Shown here piece after piece: positions 53,831-62,080 of a stretch of 64,000 nt of DNA (position 1 is the stretch's first letter; the number at the start of each line of letters is the position of its first letter). The DNA is from Prunus persica (lineage: Eukaryota > Streptophyta > Magnoliopsida > Rosales > Rosaceae). The translations under genes were made by a program, and so were the position numbers. The notes beneath the pieces were generated by a model that saw nothing but the letters and a program-made list of their open reading frames with translations, made no database searches and was not told where the DNA came from. The stretch covers positions 12,169,634 through 12,233,633 of the forward strand of contig NC_034011.1 in NCBI RefSeq assembly GCF_000346465.2. The letters run 5' to 3'.

Positions 53831-55299
53831 TTTGAGTGAAAATCCAATCTCTACAACTATGCAATACACCAACCACTCCATCTCATAAACGAACTTCGTA
53901 CAAACCCTGAATTGCCCAATTTCATGGACCAATTGATATCAGATTGAGTCCAAAACTTTGGGAACAACATAATATGATGGGAGGAGTCATTTGGTGACTT
54001 TTGAGTGAAATTCAATGGCTAAAACTATGCAATACACTAACCACTCCATTTCATAAAGAACTTCGTACGAACCTGAATGGTCCCATTTCATGGGCCAGTC
54101 GATATCGGATTGAGTCCAAAACTTGGGGATCATCATAATACGGTGGGAGGAGTCATTTGGTGGGTTTTGAGTGAAATCCAATCTCTACAACTATGCAATA
54201 CACCAACCATTCCATTTCATAACGAACTTCGTACGAACCTGAATTGTCCAATTTTATGGACCAATTGATATCGGATTGAGTCCAAAACGTGGGGAACATC
54301 ATAATACGTTGGGATGAGTCATTTAGTGGCTTTTGAGTGAAATCCAATCTCTACAACTATGCAATACACCAACCACTCCATTTCATAACGAACTTCGTAC
54401 GAACCTGAATTGTCCAATTTCTTGGACCAATCGATATCGGATTGAGCCCAAAACTTGGGGAACATTATAATATGATGGGAGGAGTCATTTGGTGACTTTT
54501 GAGTAAAATCCAACTGCTAAAACTATGCAATACACGGAGCACTCCATTTCAGAGCGGACTTAGTACGAACCTGAATTGTCCAATTTCATGAACCAATCGA
54601 TATCGGATTGAGTCCAAAACTTGGGGAATATCATAATATGATGGGAGGAGTCATTTGGTGACTTTTGAGTGAAATCCAATGGCTAAAACTATGCAATACA
54701 CTAACCACTCCATTCCAGAACGAACCTCGTACGAACCTGAATTGTCCAATTTCATGGACCAATCGATATCGGATTGAGTCCAAAACTTGGGGATCAACAT
54801 CATACGGTAGCAGGAGTCATTTGGTGGGTTTTGAGTGAAATCCAATCTCTACAACTATGCAATACACCAACCACTCCATTTCATAACGAACTTCGTACGA
54901 ACCTGAATTGTCCAATTTCATGAACCAATCGATATCGGATTGAGTCCAAAACTTTTGGAATATCATAATATGATGGGAGGAGTCATTTGGTGACTTTTGA
55001 GTGAAATCCAATGGCTAAAACTATGTAATACACTAACCACTCCATTCCAGAACGAACCTCGTACGAACCTGAATTGTCCAATTTCATGGACCAATCGATC
55101 TCGGATTCAGTCCAAAACTTGGGGATCATCATAATACGGTGTGAGGAGTCATTTGGTGTTTTTTGAGTGAAATCCAATCTCTACAACTATGCAATACACC
55201 AACCACTTTATTTCATAACGAACTTAGTACGAACCTGAACTGTCCAATTTCATGCACCAATCGATATTGGATTGAGTCCAAAACTTGGGGAACATCATA

Positions 55300-58200
55300 A
55301 TATGGTGGGAGGAGTCATTTTGTGACTTTTGAGCGAAATCCAATGGCTAAAACTATGCAATACAGCAACCACTCCATTCCAGAACGAACTTCGTACGAAC
55401 CTGAACTGTCCAATTTCACGGACCAATCGATATTGGATTCTGTCCAAAACTTGGGGATCATCATAATACGGTGGGAGGAGTCATTTGGTGGGTTTTGAGT
55501 GAAATCCAATCTCTCCAACTGTGCAATACACCAACCACTCCACTTCATAATGAACTTCGTACGAACCTGAATTGTCCAATTTCATGGACCAATCGATATC
55601 GGATTGAGTCCAAAACTTGGGGGCATGATTATACGGTGGGAGGAGTCGTTTGGTGGGTTTTGAGTGAAATCCAATCTCTACAACTATGCAATACAACAAC
55701 CACTCCATTTCATAACGAACTTCGTATGAACCTGAATTGTCCAATTTTCTGGACCAATTGATATCGGATTGAGTCTAAAACTTCGGGAACGTCATAATAC
55801 GGTGGGATGAGTGATTTGGTGGGTTTTGAGGGAAATCCAATCTCCACAACTATGCAATACACCAACCACTCCATTTCATAACGAACTTCATATGAAGCAG
55901 AATTGTCCAATTTCATGGACCAATCGATACTGGATTGAGTCCAAAACCTGGGGAACATCATAATATGATGCGAGTAGTCATTTGCAGACTTTTGAGTGAA
56001 ATCCAATGGCTAAAACTATGCAATACACCAACCACTCCATTTCATAACGAACTTCGTACGAACTTCAATTGTCCAATTTCATGGACATTGACATCAGATT
56101 GAGTCTAAAACTTGGGGAATGTCATAATACGGTGGAAGGAGTCATTTGGTTGGTTTTGAGTGAAATCCAATATCTACAACTATGTAGTACACCAACTACT
56201 CCATTTCATAGCGAACCTCGTACGAACCTGAATTGTCCAATTTTTAGGACCAATCTATATCGGATTGAGTCCAAAACTTGGGGAACATCATAATACGGTG
56301 GGAGGAGTGATTTGGTGGGATTTGAGAGAAATCCAATCTCCACAACTATGCAATACCCCAACCACTCCATTTCATAACGAACTTCATACTAACCTGAATT
56401 GTCCAATTTCATGGACCAATCGATATCGGATTCAGTCCAAAACTTGGGGAACATCATAATATGATGGGAGGAGTCATTTGGTGACTTTTGACTAAAATGC
56501 AATGGCTAAAACTATGCAATACACTGACCACTCCATTTCAGAACGAACTTCGTACGAACTTGAATTGTCCAATTTCTTGGACCAATCGATATCGGATTGA
56601 GTCCAAAACTTGGGGATCATCATAATACAGTGGGAGGAGTCATTTGGTGGCTTTTGAGTGAAATCCAATCTCTATCACTATGCAATACACCAACCATTCC
56701 ATTTCAGAACGTACTTCGTACGAACCTGAATTGTCACATTTCATGGACCAATCGATATCGGATTGAGTCCAAAGCTTGGGGAACATCATAATACGGTGGG
56801 AGGAGTCATTCGGTGGGTTTTGAGTGAAATCCAATCCCTACGATTATGCAATACACCAACCACTCCATTTCATAACGAACTTCGTACGACCCTGAATTGT
56901 CCAATTTCATGGACCAATCGATATCGGATTGAGTCCAAAACTTGGGGAACATCATAATATGGTGGGAGTAGTCATTTGGTGACTTTTGAGTGAAATCCAA
57001 TGGCTAAAACTATGCAATACACTAACCACTCCATTTCAAAACGATCTTCGTACGAACCTGAATTGTCCAATTTCGTGGACCAATCGATATCGGATTGAGT
57101 CCAAAACTTGGGGAACATCATAATATGATGGGAGGAGTCATTTGGTTACTTTTGATTTAAATCCAATGGCTAAAACTATGCAATACACTAACCACTCCAT
57201 TCGAGAACGAACTTCGTACGAACCTGAACTGTCCATTTTCACGGACCAATCGATATTGGATTCAGTCCAAAACATGGGGTTCATCATAATACGGTGGGAG
57301 GAGTCATTTGGTGGGTTTTGAGTGAAATCCAATCTCTCCAACTATGCAATACACCAACCACTCCATTTCATAACGAACTTCGTACGAACCTGAATTGTCC
57401 AATTTCATGGACCAATCGATATCGGATTGAGTCCAAAACTTGGGGGACATCATAATACGGTGGGAGGAGCCATTTGGTGGGTTTTGAGTGAAATCCAATC
57501 TCTACAACTACGCAATACACCAACCACTCCATTTCATAACGAACTTCGTATGAACCTGAATTGTCCAATTTTATGGACCAATTGATATCGGATTGAGTCC
57601 AAAACTTCAGGAACGACATAATACGGTGGGATGAGTGATTTGTTGGGTTTTGAGTGAAATCCAATCTCCACAACTATGCAATACACCAACCACTCCATTT
57701 CATAACGAACTTCATACGAACCAGAATTGTTCAATTTCATGGACCAATCGATACTGGATTGAGTCCAAAACCTGGGAAACAACATAATATGATGCGAGTA
57801 GTCATTTGCAGACTTTTGAGTGAAATCCAATGGCTAAAACTATGCAATACACCAACCACCCCATTTCATAACGAACTTCGTACGAACCTCAATTGTCCAA
57901 TTTCATGGACCAATCGACATCAGATTGAGTCCAAAACTTGGGGAACGTCATAATACGGTGGGAGGAGTCATTTGGTTGGTTTTTAGTGAAATCCAATCTC
58001 TACAACTATGCAATACACCAACCACTCCATTTCATAACGAACTTCGTACGAACCTGAATTGTCCAATTTCATGGACCAATCGATATCGGATTGAGTCCAA
58101 AACTTGGGGGACATGATAATACGGTGGGAGGAGTCATTTGGTGGCTTTTGAGTGAAATCCAATCTCTACAACTATGCAATACACCAACCACTCCATTTCA

Positions 58201-58636
58201 GAACGAACCTCGTACGCACCTGAATTGTCCAATTTCTTGGACCAATCTATATCGGATTGAGTCCAAAACTTGGGGAACATCATAATACGGTGGGAGGAGT
58301 GATTTGGTGGGTTTTGAGAGAAATCCAATCTCCACAACTATGCAATACAACAACCACTCCATTTCATAACGAACTTCATACTAACCTGATTTGTCCAATT
58401 TCATGGACCAATCGATATCGGATTCAGTCCAAAACTTGGGGAACATCATAATATGATGGGAGGAGTCATTTGGTGACTTTTGACTGAAATCCAATGGCTA
58501 AAACTGTGCAATACACTGACCACTCCATTTCAGAACGAACTTCGTTCGAACCTGAATTGTACAATTTCTTGGACCAATCGATATCGGATTGAGTCCAAAA
58601 CTTGGGGATCATCATAATACGGTGGGTGGAGTCATT
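55300..58636 (+). repeat. 11-mer/12-mer duplication at the array end
   Basis: 55.30-56.05 kb matches 57.12-57.87 kb with offset about 1824 (11 monomers minus 2-3 bases). Marks are ATACTGGATTGAGTCC, GATGCGAGTAGTC and TTTGCAGAC. 56.20-56.64 kb matches 58.19-58.636 kb with offset 1992 (12 monomers). The change from 11 to 12 implies one extra monomer in the right copy. The last satellite bases (58597-58636) equal the TTGGGGATCATCATAATAC unit at 56605. Confidence 0.8.
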
Positions 58637-58650
58637 ACTACAAAAAAGCA
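58637..58650. repeat. CACTA left terminal inverted repeat
   Basis: ACTACAAAAAAGCA sits exactly at the satellite boundary. The base before it is T, where a canonical element has C. The same T is also expected from the satellite (GTCATTTGG), so the element may start at 58636 (TACTACAAAAA) or 58637. The partner repeat (reverse complement, TTTTTTGTAGT) should lie right of the window. Confidence 0.8.
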
Positions 58651-58655
58651 AAAAG

Positions 58656-58676
58656 ACGACGGTAAATCACCGTCGT
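58656..58676. repeat. Terminal hairpin ACGACGGT/ACCGTCGT
   Basis: Perfect 8-base arms flank a 5-base AAATC loop, 19 bases inside the terminus. Equivalent hairpins lie near the other visible subterminal zone at 63787-63853. Confidence 0.85.
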
Positions 58677-58805
58677 GTATTCGGTTTTTCAATGGTCGTG
58701 GAATCCACCGTCATCTTTTCCCTCATAAACCACGACGCTAAATCACCGTCGTTGTTAAAATATACAACGTCATCAACAAATACAAAACGACGTCTTTGTA
58801 CTGCA

Positions 58806-59171
58806 AAAAGATCTAATAAAGCAGTCGAGGATGAGAATAGACGACCAACTCTCTAAAAAAACCATCGTTAAAAAGGAAAAATATGACACATATTAAGAGA
58901 ACAAGGCCGCAAGATAGACATACAACGACGAAAATAAAAATACGACGCCGTTAAATATCATTTTCACGACAATAAAAAATTTGACGTCTTTAAATACATT
59001 AGAAGACGACGTTATTGATACCTACTACGTCGCATATATAAAAACAGCCGTCGTAAAATTAATTTTCCACTTCGATTTTTCGATAAAAGATGACGTGAAA
59101 ATAGTTGTCAGTGTCATTATTTACGACGTATGTATTTATTGAGTAGACGTTGAAAAACGAAACAACGTCGG
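58806..59171. repeat. Subterminal direct repeat, copy 1
   Basis: This stretch matches 59302-59669 at offset ~497, with substitutions and small indels. Shared anchors are GTCGAGGATGAGAATAGACG, AACAAGGCCGCAAGAT, TTCCACTTCGATTTTTC and GTTGTCAGTGTCATTATTT. Confidence 0.88.
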
Positions 59172-59301
59172 TTACAAATATATGAGAGTCGTATTACAAA
59201 ATTTATACGTCATATTTTCAGAAACAAACAACGACGATAAATATTAGACGTTGTTAAATAAAACAACGTCGGAAAACAATAAAAACAGACGTGTTTAGTC
59301 T

Positions 59302-59669
59302 GCTAAAGTTCTAGAAAATAGTCGAGGATGAGAATAGACGACCAACTCAAACAAATCACCGTCGTTAAAAAGGAAAAATATGACACATGTTAAAAGAACA
59401 AGGCCGCAAGATATACATACAACGATGAAAACTAAAATACTACGCCGTTAAATATAATTTACACGACAAGAAAAAATATGACGTCTTTAAATACATGAGA
59501 AGACGACGTTATTGAAATATACTACGTCTCTTATTTACAAACAACCGTCGTGAAATAAATTTTCCACTTCGATTTTTCTAAAAAAGATGACGTGGAAATA
59601 GTTGTCAGTGTCATTATTTACGACGTATGTATTTATACAGTTGACGTTGAAATGCGAAACAACGTCGGT
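59302..59669. repeat. Subterminal direct repeat, copy 2
   Basis: This is the second copy of the 58806-59171 unit. It has AATCACCGTCGTTAAAAAGG where copy 1 has ACCATCGTTAAAAAGG, so it gained or kept one more CCGTCGT motif. It leads into a different 3' sequence (GTGGCATTTATATAGTCGAC). Confidence 0.88.
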
Positions 59670-60060
59670 GGCATTTATATAGTCGACGTTGTATTTATAT
59701 CTATCATCATTACTCACGACGCACTTAATAATATAGACGACGTTGAACTTCTAAACAACGTCGGTTCCAAATAAATGAGAGCCGTATTACAGAACATATA
59801 GACGGCGTTGATTATGATGAGAGCCGTATTACAAATAACGTCGTTTAATTGTTATTAGACGGCGGTTATAATGAATTTCCGTCGGAATTCATTTCGTTCC
59901 TCTTCGTTTATAAAAGAACTTGCGACGTGGAAAATGTATGATGACGTCGTATTTTTTAACGTTCAGATTATATATCTCGTTTTTTAGACGTCGGTATTAT
60001 GGGATTGGAGTCGTGTTATTTTGAATTACATGGCGGTTCTTAATCCTTCCCCGACGTGAT

Positions 60061-60163
60061 ATCCTGAATAATTGCTTCACAATAGCGTCGTGGTTCTTCA
60101 TTGTTACGTTGCTTTAAGACGTCGGTAAATATGCTGAATAACTGGTTCACAATAACGTCGTGT
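60061..60163. repeat. 70-bp-spaced short repeat pair
   Basis: CTGAATAATTGCTTCACAAT then AGCGTCGTG (from 60064) is echoed by CTGAATAACTGGTTCACAAT then AACGTCGTG (from 60134). The pair belongs to the subterminal motif zone. Confidence 0.7.
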
Positions 60164-60244
60164 TTTATTTGAACGTAGAAAGTGAAGAAATCACATTACA
60201 ATATATTACAAAATTAATGTCATACACTGCCAATTACATAAGCA

Positions 60245-60889
60245 TCATTCAATCCATATATCTTCACACCCATCTCGAATATTTTGACCGCCTAACTCAC
60301 CCACCAGTTCATCAACTGTGTCAACATTTGGCATCCCTCTAGTAAATGGCTCACACTCAATTATCACATCACCTAAGACTTCATCACCAATAACATCATT
60401 ATATTCTCTATTAGGCATTGATAACACTACCGACCAACCACGATGCATCGGGTCGTCAACAAAAAATATTTGTTTGACTTGAGAAGCCAAAACAAATTGG
60501 TCATTCCTATGTCCAATTTTACTCAAATCTACAAGGGTAAATCCAAGTTCGTCGACTACAAGACCAGAACTATCTATCCAATCACACCTAAAGACTGGAA
60601 TTGTAAACTTTTGGTAGTCAAGGTCCCAAATTTCTTGAATGACACCATAGAAACCCATATTTGAGAGAATTGGGTTTTTATCCTTGGCACTAGCAACTTG
60701 CATGGTATGTGCAAGTAAATAAACTCCACTATTTTGAGTTGTCCGCACATCATCTTGTGCCTTGATATTGAATTTAATACCTTTAATAAGATAGCTCCTA
60801 TATAATGGCACTGACATGTTTGGACCAGCTGCTAGCCACCTTAAATTTTCTGATACGCCATGATTGTCTTCCTCAAGTTCACTTTGAAC
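60245..60889 (-). CDS. Transposase exon 3 (DUF4216 C-terminal domain)
   Basis: This exon encodes residues 841-1054 and ends with TGA. It begins VQSELEEDNHGVSENLRWLAAGPN. DUF4216 follows: RTTQNSGVYLLAHT, FYGVIQEIWDLDY, IPVFRCDWID, GFTLVDLSKIG, FVLASQVKQIFFVDDP and GWSVVLSMPNREY. DUF4216 is found at the C-terminus of plant CACTA transposases; its function is unknown. An ATG at 60904 gives a short upstream extension that lies in intron 2 and is not the true start. The acidic tail after the domain is poorly conserved in general. Confidence 0.92.
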   Translation of the reverse strand, partial: VQSELEEDNHGVSENLRWLAAGPNMSVPLYRSYLIKGIKFNIKAQDDVRTTQNSGVYLLAHTMQVASAKDKNPILSNMGFYGVIQEIWDLDYQKFTIPVFRCDWIDSSGLVVDELGFTLVDLSKIGHRNDQFVLASQVKQIFFVDDPMHRGWSVVLSMPNREYNDVIGDEVLGDVIIECEPFTRGMPNVDTVDELVGELGGQNIRDGCEDIWIE

Positions 60890-60974
60890 CTGCAAATTAA
60901 TCATATCTTAATTCAATCTAACATATAAATAAGAAGAAAATTAAAAGAGAAATATGTTATTCAACAACATATAC
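60890..60974 (-). other. Transposase intron 2 (85 bp)
   Basis: The donor is GTATATG after TTCAAG. The acceptor is TAATTTGCAG before GTTCAAAGTG. The intron is T-rich near the acceptor, with a phase 0 junction giving FK|VQSEL. Confidence 0.85.
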
Positions 60975-61080
60975 CTTGAAGCGTAGCCATTGAATGAAAG
61001 TGCTATTGTGCTTATCCTGCAGCCACTTTGTTCTCTTTCTAAATTTTGGATAAGCAATCTTGATGTGGATCATATGTTGC
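60975..61080 (-). CDS. Transposase exon 2
   Basis: This 106-base exon encodes residues 805 (last base) to 840. Its WLQDKHNSTFIQWLRFK motif is the conserved linker preceding DUF4216 in CACTA transposases. The correct frame is fixed by splice phase; the other two frames have stops or no family resemblance. It ends in AAG before a GTATATG donor. Confidence 0.85.
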
Positions 61081-61181
61081 CTACATGACACGAAAAATTC
61101 AAGCATTACGGTCCCAAATATAGAAGATAAACATAAGAAATAATTTAAAATGGAAACTTAAAGAATAAAGCTCATACGTAC
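61081..61181 (-). other. Transposase intron 1 (101 bp)
   Basis: The donor GTACGT follows ATCGA and the acceptor is TCATGTAG, before GCAACATATG. Splicing rejoins GA|G as Glu805 and gives LPYIEQHM..., the expected family continuation. Reading through instead hits TGA after two codons. Confidence 0.85.
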
Positions 61182-62080
61182 TCGATATAAGGTAGGACTT
61201 CCTCCGTATTCTCCAAGACATATAGATGTGCTTGATTCAACAGGTCCTGATCAACTACGCTCACTGTGCAACCTGATAATGGCTTTGAAAGTCCCATCTT
61301 TTGGCTTGAAGGCACTCCAACTGTACTAACATGAGATAAATGCTGAGTACAAAACTCTACCGCTTCTTCAGCTATATACCGCTCAGCAATGCAACCTTCG
61401 GGACGAGTACGATTCTGAACATACCCCTTCAGCACTTTCATATATCTTTCAAACGGATACATCCACCTAAAATATACTGGCCCACATAGACGAACTTCTC
61501 TGACAAGATGTACTACTAGATGAACCATGATATCAAAGAATGAAGGGGGAAAGTACTTCTCAAGCAAACACAGAGTAACTACTACATCTTCTTCCAACTT
61601 ATCTAGCTTGGAAACATCAACAGTCTTTGCACATATAGCATTGAAGAAGAAGCACAAACGAGTTATTGCATACCTTGCAGGCTTCTCCAAAACAGAACGA
61701 ATTGCCACAGGGAGCAATTGTTGCATTAAGGTATGACAATCATGTGATTTAAGGCCAAGAAGTCTTGAATCTTGTAAAGATACAAGATTTTTAATATTTG
61801 AAGAATAACCTTCAGGGACCTTCATACCATAGAAAGAATTGCAAACCTCTCTCTTCTCTGCTCTTGACAAATTCCAAGGCCCAGGAGGCAAACGAGTACG
61901 TCTTTCTCCATACTCGGGTTGCAAATCAGTTTTGACCCCCATGTTCAATAAATCTAATCGAGCAGCAATCCCATCTTTATTTTTTCCAGGGATCTCCAGC
62001 AATGTACCAATGATACTATCGCAAACATTCTTCTCAATGTGCATAACATCTAGGGCATGCCTCACAGGAAGGTATTTCCA
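61182..62080 (-). CDS. Transposase exon 1, DUF4218 segment after the in-frame stop
   Basis: This continues in the same frame after TAG (residues 506-804 plus two bases of codon 805). It starts WKYLPVRHALDVMHIEKNVCD, the very conserved join between tnp2 and DUF4218 in plant CACTA proteins, which shows the stop is internal. The DUF4218 core is clear: KSHDCHTLMQQLLP (616-629), RLCFFFNAIC, LEKYFPPSFFDIM, HLVREVRLCGPV and RWMYPFERYMK (710-720). Glu716 in that last motif is a candidate third catalytic acid. No frameshift is visible. No in-frame ATG precedes this segment near the TAG; the nearest, in DVMHIEK, is already inside the conserved motif, so it is unlikely to be a separate gene. Confidence 0.92.

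Larger units (their letters stand above)
1..58636 (+). repeat. 166-bp satellite array (head-to-tail, ~350 monomers)
   Basis: The same ~166-base unit recurs without interruption from the first base to the transposon edge. Landmarks such as TTGAGTCCAAAACTTGGGG, CCACTCCATTTC, CTTCGTACGAACCTG and CCAATTTCATGGACC return every 166 bases (for example at 10945, 11277 and 11443, all multiples of 166 apart). All monomers I inspected point the same way. Most differ from each other by scattered substitutions, with occasional 1-4 bp indels and a few partial deletions (45-72 bp). Monomer length close to one nucleosome repeat and local higher-order copies are typical of plant centromeric or heterochromatic satellites. 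Location at a centromere is inference; the sequence alone cannot separate that from a knob or subtelomeric block. Most units carry ClaI (ATCGAT), EcoRV (GATATC) and BsiWI (CGTACG) sites, so each enzyme should give a ~166-bp ladder. Confidence 0.97.
58651..60244. repeat. Left subterminal region with GACG/CGTC motif cluster
   Basis: This 1.6-kb stretch has no convincing gene. It is AT-rich and dotted with short motifs built on ACGACG, CCGTCGT, GACGTC and AACAACGTCGG in both orientations. It contains a ~366-bp direct duplication (58806/59302), three copies of ATGAGAGYCGTATTACA (59182, 59775, 59817) and a 70-bp-spaced pair near 60061 and 60131. In CACTA elements such subterminal motifs bind the element's own proteins. 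Here that role is inferred from position and density. The last ~65 bases before 60245 are the 3' flank of the transposase gene. Confidence 0.8.

Noticed and set aside
1..58636. Hundreds of ~64-codon open frames on both strands (plus-strand type reading SPKLGEHHN..., minus-strand type reading DFTQKSPND...)
   Set aside because: They are one monomer plus 29 bases read from TTG rather than ATG, repeat every 166 bases on both strands, and change frame each unit (166 is not a multiple of 3). Substitutions do not favour synonymous sites in any obvious way. They are satellite shadows, not genes.
1..58636. CRISPR-like array
   Set aside because: The whole 166-bp unit repeats with no unique spacers, and the context is a plant genome with a eukaryotic transposon.
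58637..58650. PIF/Harbinger element (TTA target duplication) as an alternative to CACTA
   Set aside because: The gene has tnp2, DUF4218 and DUF4216 domains specific to CACTA elements, and the terminus is ACTAC-like with GACG subterminal repeats.
58602..58856. 84-codon plus-strand frame crossing the satellite/transposon junction
   Set aside because: It crosses the insertion boundary and reads through subterminal motifs; no protein resemblance.
59535..60342. Short open frames in the subterminal zone (59535-59717, 59592-59774, 60160-60342)
   Set aside because: Compositionally they are AT-rich GACG/CGTC motif DNA, without domain or context. The last is also antisense to the transposase 3' end.
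60890..60904. ATG at 60904 as the start of a separate DUF4216 gene
   Set aside because: The five codons before VQSEL are the intron 2 acceptor (TAATTTGCAG). Splicing from exon 2 gives the expected family sequence.
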